Of a stretch of DNA of 64,000 bases, positions 43,892 to 52,717 are shown piece after piece (position 1 is the first letter of the stretch; the number at the start of each line of letters is the position of its first letter). Where the stretch lies: positions 1 to 64,000 of the forward strand of contig JAJEIO010000041.1 in NCBI GenBank assembly GCA_022827835.1, in the 5' to 3' direction. This DNA comes from Candidatus Latescibacterota bacterium. GTDB lineage: Bacteria > Latescibacterota > UBA2968 > UBA8231. Both the position numbers and the translations under genes were made by a program. The notes under the pieces were generated by a model. That model did no database searches. It worked only from the letters and a program-made list of their open reading frames with translations, and was not told where the DNA came from.

Positions 43892-46123
43892 ATGCGGTTT
43901 TCAATCGTTGTAGGATGGTTTCTTATCTTGGTAGCCTGTGCTGAGCGAGAACAGGCGGCCAGCACCCAGCGCATGGCTGAACTCCTAGAAGACATAGCCG
44001 TCAATGTCGATCCCGCTACGCATCCGTATGTGAATCTAGACCGAGTTGCATATTTCCGCGCTCAGTTGGATCACCTACGCCAATCCAGTGCGGCCACTAA
44101 TCCTCGGACGCGAGAGCAAATCCTGCAAGCCCGCCTTTCTCTTGCCAACGAACTGCTGCAAGCGGGCCAATCCGACCGAGCAGTACAGGAGTACCGGCAA
44201 CTGCAGACTGTGGTCCACCATCCTCGGCTTCGTCATTCTCTCCAACTGTTAGTGGGCTTGGCCTATCTTCGTTTGGGCGAACAAGAAAACTGTATTGTGC
44301 AACACAATATCGACTCCTGTCTAATGCCGATTCGCGGCACTGGAGTGCATCAAATCAAGCGAGGATCAAGTGCCGCTATCGAGGAGTTTTTGGGGGTTCT
44401 GAGCAGAAATCCAAACGATCTGTCGGCTCGTTGGCTACTCAATATCGCCTATATGACGCTGGGTCAGTACCCCGAAGAGGTGCCGCAGAACTTGCTGATT
44501 CCACCCGAAATTTTCACCTCTGACTACGACATTGGGATTTTTCGCGACGTCGCTCCCCAATTGGGGCTGGATGTGGTGGGACTCTCAGGGGGAGCCATTA
44601 TGGAAGACTTTGACGGCGACGGCTACCTCGATATCGTGGCTTCATCTTGGGGACTGCGCGACTCACTCCGCTACTTCCGCAACCAAGGAGACGGCACCTT
44701 TGCCGATCACACCCAAGCGGCAGGCTTAGAGGGTATTGTGGGTGGTTTGAATATCTGTCAGGCCGACTACGATAATAATGGCTATGCGGATGTACTGGTG
44801 CTGCGCGGCGCTTGGCTCGACGAGGGACGCTACCCCAACTCGCTGTTGGCCAATCGGGGGAATGGGCGCTTTTTCGATGCGACCGAGGCAGCCGGCTTGC
44901 TCACTTTCCACCCAACCCAGACAGCGACCTGGGGCGATTTCGACAACGACGGTTGGGTTGACCTATTTGTCGGCAACGAATCTCAGAGTAGCGCCATTCA
45001 TCCGTGTGAGTTGTTCCGCAACCAAGGCGAAGACTCTGGGCGCGGAGTATCGGCGGTACAATTCGTCGATGTGGCCGAGACAGCGGGACTCGATGTGGTC
45101 GGCTGGGTCAAAGGAGTAGTCTGGGGCGACTACAACAACGATGGACAATTGGACCTGTACATCTCGCGTTTGAAACCCGAGGAATCTAATCTGCTCTTTC
45201 GCAATCAGGGGCGTGGGCGTTTCTCCGATGTGACGGCCACGGCAGGCGTAGCCGGGCCACCCTATAGTTTTCCGACTTGGTTCTGGGATTACGACAACGA
45301 TGGGTGGCAGGATCTATTCGTCGCCGGTTTCAAAGGTGAGGTAGCAGACGTGGCGGCCGCTTATTTGGACTTGCCACACCGCGCTGAAGAACCCCGTCTA
45401 TACCGCAACAACGGCGACGGTACTTTCACCGATGTCACGCGCAAGGTAGGGCTCGACGAACCCCTTATAGCTATGGGTAGCAATTTCGGCGACCTAGACA
45501 ACGACGGGTACCAAGATTGTTATATCGGCACCGGCGACCCGTATATGGCTACGCTAGTCCCCAACCGCATGTTCCGCAATGCCGACGGCAATTTCTTCCA
45601 AGATGTCACCACCTCGGGTGGCTTTGGGCATTTGCAAAAGGGCCACGGGGTGGCTTTTGGCGATATTGACCACGATGGCGACCAAGATGTTTTTTCGGTC
45701 ATCGGTGGGGCTTTTACCGGTGATGTCTATCAGAACGTCCTCTTTGCCAATCCAGGCCACGGCAATCATTGGATCAAGCTCCGACTCGAAGGTCGGCGTA
45801 CCAATCGGGCCGCCATTGGAGTACGCGTAAAGGTGAGCGTGAACACCGCACATGGCAGCCGCGACATTTATTCCACGGTGACCAGCGGGGGCAGCTTTGG
45901 TGCCTCCAGCCTGCAATGCGAAATAGGTCTAGGACAGGCTGAGTCTATCCAGGCGATCGAAATCGTCTGGCCCACCAGCGGAGAAGTGCAGATTTTCAAC
46001 GACGTCGAGATGGACCAAAGTCTATATATCCGCGAAGGTGATTCGCGTCCGACTCGCCGACAGTTTAAATCTTTTGCCATCAACCCAAGCAATGAATCGG
46101 ACGAGATAGCACACAACCACTAG
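43892..46123 (+). CDS. FG-GAP/ASPIC-UnbV lipoprotein with helical N-terminus
   Basis: 743 residues from ATG 43892, with a lipobox (LVAC, Cys 16). Residues about 30-220 are helical and TPR-like (RLSLANELLQAGQSDRAVQEYRQLQ). Then come FG-GAP/VCBS units with calcium-type DxDxDG loops (MEDFDGDGYLDIVASS, GDFDNDGWVDLFVGN, GDYNNDGQLDLYIS, WDYDNDGWQDLFVAG, GDIDHDGDQDVFSV), predicted to form a propeller. It closes with an ASPIC/UnbV domain (NHWIKLRLEGRRTNRAAIGVRV; IVWPTSGEVQIF). A surface-bound ligand-binding protein is likely. It precedes a TPR gene and a second ASPIC protein on the same strand. Confidence 0.82.
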   Translation: MRFSIVVGWFLILVACAEREQAASTQRMAELLEDIAVNVDPATHPYVNLDRVAYFRAQLDHLRQSSAATNPRTREQILQARLSLANELLQAGQSDRAVQEYRQLQTVVHHPRLRHSLQLLVGLAYLRLGEQENCIVQHNIDSCLMPIRGTGVHQIKRGSSAAIEEFLGVLSRNPNDLSARWLLNIAYMTLGQYPEEVPQNLLIPPEIFTSDYDIGIFRDVAPQLGLDVVGLSGGAIMEDFDGDGYLDIVASSWGLRDSLRYFRNQGDGTFADHTQAAGLEGIVGGLNICQADYDNNGYADVLVLRGAWLDEGRYPNSLLANRGNGRFFDATEAAGLLTFHPTQTATWGDFDNDGWVDLFVGNESQSSAIHPCELFRNQGEDSGRGVSAVQFVDVAETAGLDVVGWVKGVVWGDYNNDGQLDLYISRLKPEESNLLFRNQGRGRFSDVTATAGVAGPPYSFPTWFWDYDNDGWQDLFVAGFKGEVADVAAAYLDLPHRAEEPRLYRNNGDGTFTDVTRKVGLDEPLIAMGSNFGDLDNDGYQDCYIGTGDPYMATLVPNRMFRNADGNFFQDVTTSGGFGHLQKGHGVAFGDIDHDGDQDVFSVIGGAFTGDVYQNVLFANPGHGNHWIKLRLEGRRTNRAAIGVRVKVSVNTAHGSRDIYSTVTSGGSFGASSLQCEIGLGQAESIQAIEIVWPTSGEVQIFNDVEMDQSLYIREGDSRPTRRQFKSFAINPSNESDEIAHNH

Positions 46124-46180
46124 TCTCCCCTGTCTGTCCGGCAAGACTCACGGCGCCCTTTGGGAGAGGATAATTTCTCT

Positions 46181-47737
46181 ATGTATTTTTCAAAACTACG
46201 GAAGGCATTGCATACTCTTTGCCGAATCGGCCATTCAATTTCATTTATATGTATCCTGCATTACGTTGGAGTCGTGCATGGACAGGATGGCGAGGCGAAT
46301 GCTTCCTCAAGAAGCCAAGAGCATTATAGGCTCGGCATGCGTCATGCCCAAAAGGGCGACTATGAAAGCGCGGAGAGGGAGTACAAGCAAGCGATAGAAT
46401 TAGACGCCAATAATATCTATCCGCACGACGGCCTCGGTTTCATCTACGCCTTACAAAACCGATTGGGCGAGGCGGAAGAGGAATTTGCCAAGGTCCTCCA
46501 GATTGATCCAGACTACGCACCAGCACACTACAAGTTGGGTAAGATTTTTTTTATTCGCCAAGAGTACGACGAGGCTTTCGATTCTTATCAAAAAGCCATT
46601 GAGGCCAACCCCAAGTATTTTCCCGCTCACCACGGCTTGGGTATCATCTACATGCAGACCCAAGAGCGGGCTAAAGCAGCAGAGCATTTCAAAGCAGCTA
46701 TCGACCTCAATCCCAACTACGGTCCCCCTCGCTACCGGCTCGGGACGATATATCTAGAGGAAGGGGCCTATTCTCAAGCCATAGAGGAATTGCGGCAAGC
46801 GGCCAAGCTGGTCGCCAACGAACCGTCTATCCACTTCGTCTTGGGCAACGCCTATATGGCAATAGGCAAACTTGCAGAGGCCGCAGAAGCACTCCACAAA
46901 ACATTGCAACTCGAGCCGAATTGGGCCGAGGTACACGATAAACTAGGCTTGGTCTATACCGACCAGTCCCTAGCCCTACTAGGGGCTGTCATGGCGGACC
47001 AAGACAAGCTAGCCGCCGCCGTTGAGGAGCATCGCAAGGCTGTGGAATTGGTCCCTGAAAACGGTTGGTTCCAGCACAATCTAGGTATGGCCTATGAACG
47101 CCAACGACAGTACGACAAAGCAGCGGAGCAGTTCGTCAAGGCACTCGCAGTTAATCCCGATATGGCTTACACCCGTTATCGGCTCGGCATGATCTACTCA
47201 AGAGACAAAAAATACCAAGAAGCTATTGAAGAATACCAGTATGCCATCCGGCTCGAGCCCGACCGGTCGATTTTCCACTACGCCTTGGGGGCCGTATATG
47301 CCAAGATCGGCAGCGAGGAAGAGGCGATTGGCAAATTCAAAAAAGCCATCGAACTCGACTACTACAATGCCGAAGCACATTTCGGTCTGGCCAACGCCTA
47401 TCTGAAACAGGGCAAAAGGGAGGAGGGCGCAAAAGAGATGGAGATCTTCAAAAAACTGCGCGAAGGCAATATAGCGGATATGGAACAACGGGTCGCTTTA
47501 GTGCCTGACAATCCAAAATACCACGGCGAATTAGCCGCTCACTATACCCAACAGGGTAGGTATATAAAGGCGATCAATGAGTACAAGCTAGCCATCGGTC
47601 TCGACCCGCATAATCTCGAGTATCGCCGACTGCTCAAAGATGCCTATATCAAAGCAGGGCGCTATCGGGAAGCAGAGGAGCAGCAGGAGATTATCCAGAG
47701 CTTGGACGCCAAACGACAGCAGACTCCCACCCCATAG
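46181..47737 (+). CDS. Exported TPR-repeat protein
   Basis: 518 residues from ATG 46181; a TTG at 46160 is an alternative. A hydrophobic N-terminal segment (HSISFICILHYVGVVHG) looks like a signal peptide. About eleven tetratricopeptide repeats follow, in units such as AEREYKQAIELDANNIYPHDGLGFIYALQNRLGE in pattern, ending with YREAEEQQEIIQSL. It lies between two FG-GAP/ASPIC genes, as TPR proteins often do with this family. Probably a periplasmic scaffold for them (inference). Confidence 0.85.
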   Translation: MYFSKLRKALHTLCRIGHSISFICILHYVGVVHGQDGEANASSRSQEHYRLGMRHAQKGDYESAEREYKQAIELDANNIYPHDGLGFIYALQNRLGEAEEEFAKVLQIDPDYAPAHYKLGKIFFIRQEYDEAFDSYQKAIEANPKYFPAHHGLGIIYMQTQERAKAAEHFKAAIDLNPNYGPPRYRLGTIYLEEGAYSQAIEELRQAAKLVANEPSIHFVLGNAYMAIGKLAEAAEALHKTLQLEPNWAEVHDKLGLVYTDQSLALLGAVMADQDKLAAAVEEHRKAVELVPENGWFQHNLGMAYERQRQYDKAAEQFVKALAVNPDMAYTRYRLGMIYSRDKKYQEAIEEYQYAIRLEPDRSIFHYALGAVYAKIGSEEEAIGKFKKAIELDYYNAEAHFGLANAYLKQGKREEGAKEMEIFKKLREGNIADMEQRVALVPDNPKYHGELAAHYTQQGRYIKAINEYKLAIGLDPHNLEYRRLLKDAYIKAGRYREAEEQQEIIQSLDAKRQQTPTP

Positions 47738-47752
47738 AGACTGCTGGTTTAT

Positions 47753-49429
47753 ATGCATTTCTTTTTTTTCCTACTCATTTCCTCACGGCTCTTAGCTGTC
47801 GAAGGACAGGCAGTAGAAAGGCGAGTCCAGTTCGTGGATGTAGCAGAGCAAGTGGGGGTTGTGGCACAGAACGTCTCCGGGGATAGCGAGCAGACGTACT
47901 TAGTCGATAGCATGATGGGAGGGTCGGCTTTTTTCGACTACGACCAAGACGGCGATGTGGATTTGTACATCTTGAACGGGTCGAAGGTGGTTGGCTTTCC
48001 AGACCGAGAGCACCCGCGCAATACCTTTTATAGAAACGAGCACGGTAAATTCGTCGATGCTACCGACGAAGCGAACTTGGGCGACGCAGGCTGGGGTATG
48101 GGATGCGTCGGCGGCGATTACGACAACGATGGCGACTTGGACATCTATATAGCCAACTACGGCAAGAACGTACTGTACGCTAACCAAGGCGACGGGACTT
48201 TTGTCGATGTGACCGAGTACGCCCAAGTAGGAGACGAGCGATTCGGCACAGGATGCGCCTTCTTCGATTACGATGGCGACGGACATCTAGATTTATACGT
48301 AGCCAACTACGTCGATTTCAAGCACTTTCTGCAGACCACTCCCAATAGATCCTATATGTGGAAAGGTTTAAGGGTTCACTTCGGACCGCGCGGAATGAAG
48401 GGAAGTGGGGATATCCTATATCGCAACCAAGGCGACGGGACTTTTGCCGATGTGACCGTGGAGGCGCGGGTGGTGGACCAAGATAAGCTGTACGGTATGG
48501 GCGTGATCGGTGGCGATTACGACCGGGACGGCGATGTGGACATCTATGTGGCCAACGACACAGGGCCCAACTTCCTTTATCAGAACCAAGGCGACGGGAC
48601 TTTTGCCGATATCGGCTGGATGATCGGTGCTGCCTATGATGAAAGCGGCGAAGCCCAAGGCTGTATGGGCATTGCCTATGGAGATTACGACAACGACCTG
48701 TATCAAGACATATTAGTCACCAACTTCTGGGAGCAGACCAACACGCTTTACCACAACGACCGCGGCACATTCTTTTCCGACCTCAGCTTTGACGCCGGCG
48801 TGGGCAAGGAGAGTTTCCAGTTCTTGGCTTGGGGCACCGAGTTTTTCGACTATGACAACGACGGCGATAAAGATCTTTTCGTGGCCAATGGGCACCTCTT
48901 CCCACAATTGGACAGAGCCAATCTAGGCACTAGCTATGCCCAGACCAATCAACTCTTTGAAAATTTGGGCGATGGCACCTTTGTTGAAGTATCGCAGGTA
49001 TCGGGGGCGGGCTTAAAAATTAAAAAAGTGAGCAGAGGAGCTTCCTTCGGGGATTACGACGATGATGGGGATCTAGATATATTTGTCCTAAATCTAAACG
49101 ATCGCCCCACTTTGTTGCGCAACGACGGAGGCAATGAGAACAACTGGTTAATGGTCAAGACTATAGGCACTGAAAGCAACAGAGACGGCATAGGGGCTAT
49201 AATTGAGGTCCGCAGTGGAGGGCTCACGCAAAGCGCCGAAATTCGGAGTGGTGCTAGCTATCTTTCGCACAATGACTTGAGGGCCCATTTCGGCTTGGGG
49301 CAGAGAGAGGCCATCGACTTGCTGGTAGTGCGCTGGCCAAGTGGCCTACAAGAACGATTTGAAAATCTCTCCGCCAACAGGCTCGTAGTGCTGCAAGAGG
49401 GCGAGGGCATTGTTCGCATAGATCAATAG
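47753..49429 (+). CDS. FG-GAP/ASPIC-UnbV secreted protein
   Basis: 558 residues: a signal peptide (FFFFLLISSRLLAVEGQA), FG-GAP/VCBS repeats with Ca-type loops (FFDYDQDGDVDLYILNG, GDYDNDGDLDIYIANYG, FFDYDGDGHLDLYVANY, GDYDRDGDVDIYVAND, FFDYDNDGDKDLFVANG, GDYDDDGDLDIFVLN), and a C-terminal ASPIC/UnbV domain (NNWLMVKTIGTESNRDGIGAIIEVRS; VVRWPSGLQERF). It is a close paralogue of the 61565 gene, for example in the shared VSRGASFGDYD stretch. It starts 15 bases after the TPR gene. Confidence 0.88.
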   Translation: MHFFFFLLISSRLLAVEGQAVERRVQFVDVAEQVGVVAQNVSGDSEQTYLVDSMMGGSAFFDYDQDGDVDLYILNGSKVVGFPDREHPRNTFYRNEHGKFVDATDEANLGDAGWGMGCVGGDYDNDGDLDIYIANYGKNVLYANQGDGTFVDVTEYAQVGDERFGTGCAFFDYDGDGHLDLYVANYVDFKHFLQTTPNRSYMWKGLRVHFGPRGMKGSGDILYRNQGDGTFADVTVEARVVDQDKLYGMGVIGGDYDRDGDVDIYVANDTGPNFLYQNQGDGTFADIGWMIGAAYDESGEAQGCMGIAYGDYDNDLYQDILVTNFWEQTNTLYHNDRGTFFSDLSFDAGVGKESFQFLAWGTEFFDYDNDGDKDLFVANGHLFPQLDRANLGTSYAQTNQLFENLGDGTFVEVSQVSGAGLKIKKVSRGASFGDYDDDGDLDIFVLNLNDRPTLLRNDGGNENNWLMVKTIGTESNRDGIGAIIEVRSGGLTQSAEIRSGASYLSHNDLRAHFGLGQREAIDLLVVRWPSGLQERFENLSANRLVVLQEGEGIVRIDQ

Positions 49430-49555
49430 TTCGTACACTTTTTGCGATTTCGGCCTAATTTTATAGAAATATTTCATGTATAAATATCTATAAATAAATA
49501 ACTTATGACTTTATAATTGCGAATTCCATAAAAACAATGCTTTACAAGAATCAGC

Positions 49556-49597
49556 TTGATTTCCCAGTCTTATTTCTTTATTAATACGTATTAATAA
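49556..49597 (+). promoter_or_regulatory. Promoter with perfect 20-bp palindrome ahead of the exoprotein block
   Basis: TTGATT (49556-49561) and TATTAA (49579-49584) are 17 bases apart. The -10 lies inside a perfect palindrome, TTATTAATAC followed by its complement GTATTAATAA (49578-49597), well placed for a repressor. The surrounding 49430-49717 is strikingly AT-rich and otherwise holds a GGAGGAG at about 49644 and a short reading frame at 49662. Confidence 0.5.
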
Positions 49598-49661
49598 GTT
49601 ATTTTGTAGCTTCGCTTACCTTGCTACCGAAAAATATTTGAAAGGAGGAGACAAAACCCCT

Positions 49662-49718
49662 TTGAGCAACCAACTGCTAAAAAAGCAGTTTTCTCACACA
49701 AGAAAGGATTTTGGGTGA
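49662..49718 (+). CDS. Possible 18-residue leader peptide
   Basis: A TTG-started frame of 18 codons ends with TGA overlapping the next ATG as TGATG. It contains AACTGC...GCAGTT (6-bp stem, A-rich loop). GGAGGAG lies about 13 bases upstream, rather far. It could couple translation to the downstream gene, but chance is quite possible. Confidence 0.2.
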   Translation: MSNQLLKKQFSHTRKDFG

Positions 49719-50644
49719 TGAGCAGAGCAACGAGTTGTAGCTTCTTGGCATTGAGTTTTGTCCTTTTCACCGTCGTGGCCAGTTCGGCTCACCTGCGGAC
49801 AGACAGAAACTGGGCCGCGGTTCAAGTGCCTATTGGCGTCGATGGCATACGAGATGTCCAGATGGACGGAGATATAAGTGAATGGGACAACGTACCCTCG
49901 GTCTTCTGGGTAACCCATGAGGATCTGATCGAGACTGTCACCGGCACCCAAGGGGATCCCGACCCTTCCAATCTAGCCGAGCGCATCATTTTTGGTTGGA
50001 GTCCAGTGACCAACATCCTGTATTTCATGGAGGAACGGTTCGACGACTTCTTTTACGGAACCATCGAGAACAATTTCGATACGGTTGAGGTGACCTTGGA
50101 CTTCGACCACAGCGGCGACGCCATCTTCCAGAATGTACAATCGGCGGATTTGGATCCGGAAAGGTGGGAAGGGGCCCTATCCCAGAATTACCGCTACACG
50201 CTACACCAGGAAAATCACATGTGGCTCTGGGGTGGAGCTCCGTGGGCTGGAGTCGAGCCTTATTCCGGTGCCAAGTGGAGTTTTGAAGGCGATATCAACG
50301 GCGGGGCCGGAACCCTATTTATGGAGATGTGGTTCACTCCCTTCGACGATTTGCCTACTAGCTCTACGGGCATAGATGACGAAGATGTGATCGTCCACAC
50401 TATGCAGGCAGGCGAAATCATGGGTATTGGTTTTGCCGTTCAGGACGATGACAACGGTGCCGAAGGCTCGTACAACGGCTACTGGACCAATAGCGGCGAC
50501 ACAGAAATCTATTTCAAAGCCACCGCTATGGTTGACTACGTCCTGCTCCCCTTTGATGAGAGCATCTGGGTAGCGGGTGAAGACGTGGGCACCGCCGTCG
50601 AGTCGGATAGTTGGGGGGACATCAAGGCGAGTTTTTCCCGCTAA
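49718..50644 (+). CDS. Secreted CBM9/DOMON-like protein
   Basis: 308 residues from ATG 49718 (GTG 49715 is possible). A signal peptide (SFLALSFVLFTVVASSAH) precedes a domain opening QMDGDISEWDNVPSVFW, typical of CBM9-like modules, with VTLDFDHSGDAIF, KWSFEGDINGGAGTLFMEMWF and GYWTNSGDTEIYFKA. It probably binds a carbohydrate or heme-like ligand at the surface. It is followed by a strong terminator, so it may form its own transcript ahead of the exoprotein genes. Confidence 0.7.
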   Translation: MSRATSCSFLALSFVLFTVVASSAHLRTDRNWAAVQVPIGVDGIRDVQMDGDISEWDNVPSVFWVTHEDLIETVTGTQGDPDPSNLAERIIFGWSPVTNILYFMEERFDDFFYGTIENNFDTVEVTLDFDHSGDAIFQNVQSADLDPERWEGALSQNYRYTLHQENHMWLWGGAPWAGVEPYSGAKWSFEGDINGGAGTLFMEMWFTPFDDLPTSSTGIDDEDVIVHTMQAGEIMGIGFAVQDDDNGAEGSYNGYWTNSGDTEIYFKATAMVDYVLLPFDESIWVAGEDVGTAVESDSWGDIKASFSR

Positions 50645-50674
50645 GGAGAACAAATAAGAGAAAACGAGCAGTTC

Positions 50675-50704
50675 GGGGGCGAGGTCATCTTCGCCCCCTT
50701 TTTT
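50675..50704 (+). terminator. Rho-independent terminator
   Basis: GGGGGCGA and TCGCCCCC form a perfect 8-bp stem (loop GGTCATCT) followed by six T. It ends the transcript of the CBM9/DOMON-like gene 31 bases after its stop and insulates the exoprotein genes. Confidence 0.9.
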
Positions 50705-50728
50705 AATAATCTTGCCAAAGGATTGGGC

Positions 50729-52678
50729 ATGCTTTCACCTAAGTCAATAGGGGTCCTATTACTCGCGTTACTAGGTGTCGGCCTCTGCCCCCAAAATGTC
50801 TCCGGCGTGGTTATTTACAGAATTGGTACGCCTTTTTCAACAACAGAAAAAGACAGTCTTGCAGGTCTCGGCATCGACTTCAGGGAAATCGACTGGTCGG
50901 TCTCCCAACTGCAGGATGCCCTTGAGTTGGACTCTTTGCAGACGGGTTCACTACAACCCAACTACTTTGATGAGGACGAGGACATCGCCGCGACCCTCTT
51001 GAGCAGGGGTGGCTGGGTACGGGTGCGGCTTTTCGCCAATCAAAATAAACTGATTGGAGAGGTCTTGGTCGATGGCGACCCGACTACGGGCCTCACGTGG
51101 CCGGCCGTAGCTCCAGAGAGCTTTCAGGTGGGCACCTCGCGGACCCTCAGTGAACAATTGACTTTTGATTTAGGCGGGCGATTTCTCATCCGGGAAGTGA
51201 GATTTCGTCCCCTAGCGGAAAAGCCAGAGCATTTTGTGGAGCGGCTCTCCATTGGCTCTCTCGATGAGAGGCTGGTCAATATTGGCAACAGAATGTCCTA
51301 CTTCCCGACCGTAGCCGAAGTAAAAGAAAATACCGAACCTGAAGTCAGCGTAATTTTAGACCCGCCGCTATCGACTCAAACGGTCCAATTGCTGATTTTT
51401 CGCGACACCCCCAAGGAAATAGGGCTCGCCGATTTTGAACTCTACGGCGGTGGTTTTTTAGCCCGCGCCTCGTATGAGTCCGAAGTAGTCGATCTAGGCG
51501 GCTTGGCCAGTTGGGGCGAGATGCGCTGGTCGGGTCGGCAAGATACGGACGCCCGGGTCAATATCCGCACCCGGACGGGCGCAGACTCACATCCCGACAT
51601 TTTTTGGCAGCTTCGACCCGAGCAGCGAGATAGCGTGCAATTTCTCGATGGCGGTGGCGACTTGACCCTGAGCGAATACAAGCGCCGCTACAACAAGCTG
51701 CTCGATGTTCTCAAGCCGGTAAAACCCCAGGATAGAGTGAGCCCCGATACGGAAAACTGGAGTTTCTGGTCCAGTCCCTATCTGTTTGAAAATTCGGGGA
51801 CCAGCATCGTTTCCCCTAGTCCCCGCCAATTCCTCCAGCTCAAAGTGGACTTCTTTTCTACTATCGAAGATGGAGGCAAGATCGATTATGTCGAGTTTAG
51901 GGCCTCAGTGCCGCCGGCTGTGCACGGCTTAGTGGGAGAAATTTTCCCGGTGGATACCCAAGTGGGGCAAGCGACGCATTTCACCTATTTCATCCGGCCG
52001 ACCATCCGGGCCAGCGACACAGGCTTTGACGGCGTAGAGATTTCCACGCCGTCAGGGGTGGTTTCAGTCGATTCGCTGCGCATAGATGGCATCAACTACG
52101 ACGACTTTACTTGGGCGAGAACCACAGATGGCTTGGGTTTTGAGCTCAACTTTCCGCGCAAGCTGGAGCCGACCGACAGCGGGGCCCTGATCGAGGTGGT
52201 GTTCAACGCGCCGGTATTGCGGGAAGTGGGCACGCTGTTTACTGGTAAAGTGTTCAATAGCGCCGAGCCGAACGAGGTGCGCCAGCGCATCAACCCAGGC
52301 AACGCCGCCGATGAGGTAGAGAGCGACGGGATCGCAGTAAAAACATCGCTGAGCAGTTCACTGATATTTGCGCCGCAGATTGGGCCCAATCCCTTTACGC
52401 CCAACGGCGATGCCATTAACGATGTGGTGCATATTTCCTATAAGCTCTTGCGAGTAACGTCCCAAGTTCCGGTCTCCGTGGAAATCTTCGACCTGTCCGG
52501 TCGGCTAGTTAAGCAAATATACGCTGGAGACATTTCCATCGGAGAGTATTCTCATCCTTGGAATGGGACGGACCGCTCTAACCAGCTAGTGCCTCCGGGA
52601 CTCTACTTATATCGAATAGCGGTAGATATCCAAGCGGAAGAGGGGATCAAGAGCGGCGTTATCGCCGTGGCCTATTGA
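50729..52678 (+). CDS. Exoprotein with FlgD/CHU-like C-terminal domain, paralogue 1
   Basis: 649 residues from ATG 50729 with AAAGGA 7 bases upstream; signal peptide VLLLALLGVGLCPQNVSG. The middle part has strand-rich, discoidin-like blocks and three motifs shared with the next two genes: a TRTG strand (NIRTRTGADSHPDIFW), SPSPRQFLQLKV, and GLVGEIFPVDTQVGQATHFTYFIR. The end is an FlgD-Ig-like/gliding-type domain (NPFTPNGDAINDVVHISY, VSVEIFDLSGRLVKQI, GTDRSNQLVPPGLYLYRI) closing with VAY. Such tails serve export or surface attachment in FCB bacteria, though no type IX components are seen here. Confidence 0.75.
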   Translation: MLSPKSIGVLLLALLGVGLCPQNVSGVVIYRIGTPFSTTEKDSLAGLGIDFREIDWSVSQLQDALELDSLQTGSLQPNYFDEDEDIAATLLSRGGWVRVRLFANQNKLIGEVLVDGDPTTGLTWPAVAPESFQVGTSRTLSEQLTFDLGGRFLIREVRFRPLAEKPEHFVERLSIGSLDERLVNIGNRMSYFPTVAEVKENTEPEVSVILDPPLSTQTVQLLIFRDTPKEIGLADFELYGGGFLARASYESEVVDLGGLASWGEMRWSGRQDTDARVNIRTRTGADSHPDIFWQLRPEQRDSVQFLDGGGDLTLSEYKRRYNKLLDVLKPVKPQDRVSPDTENWSFWSSPYLFENSGTSIVSPSPRQFLQLKVDFFSTIEDGGKIDYVEFRASVPPAVHGLVGEIFPVDTQVGQATHFTYFIRPTIRASDTGFDGVEISTPSGVVSVDSLRIDGINYDDFTWARTTDGLGFELNFPRKLEPTDSGALIEVVFNAPVLREVGTLFTGKVFNSAEPNEVRQRINPGNAADEVESDGIAVKTSLSSSLIFAPQIGPNPFTPNGDAINDVVHISYKLLRVTSQVPVSVEIFDLSGRLVKQIYAGDISIGEYSHPWNGTDRSNQLVPPGLYLYRIAVDIQAEEGIKSGVIAVAY

Positions 52679-52717
52679 TCTCTAGTTGCTTCCCAGATAA
52701 GTACGTGAGAAACCCCA

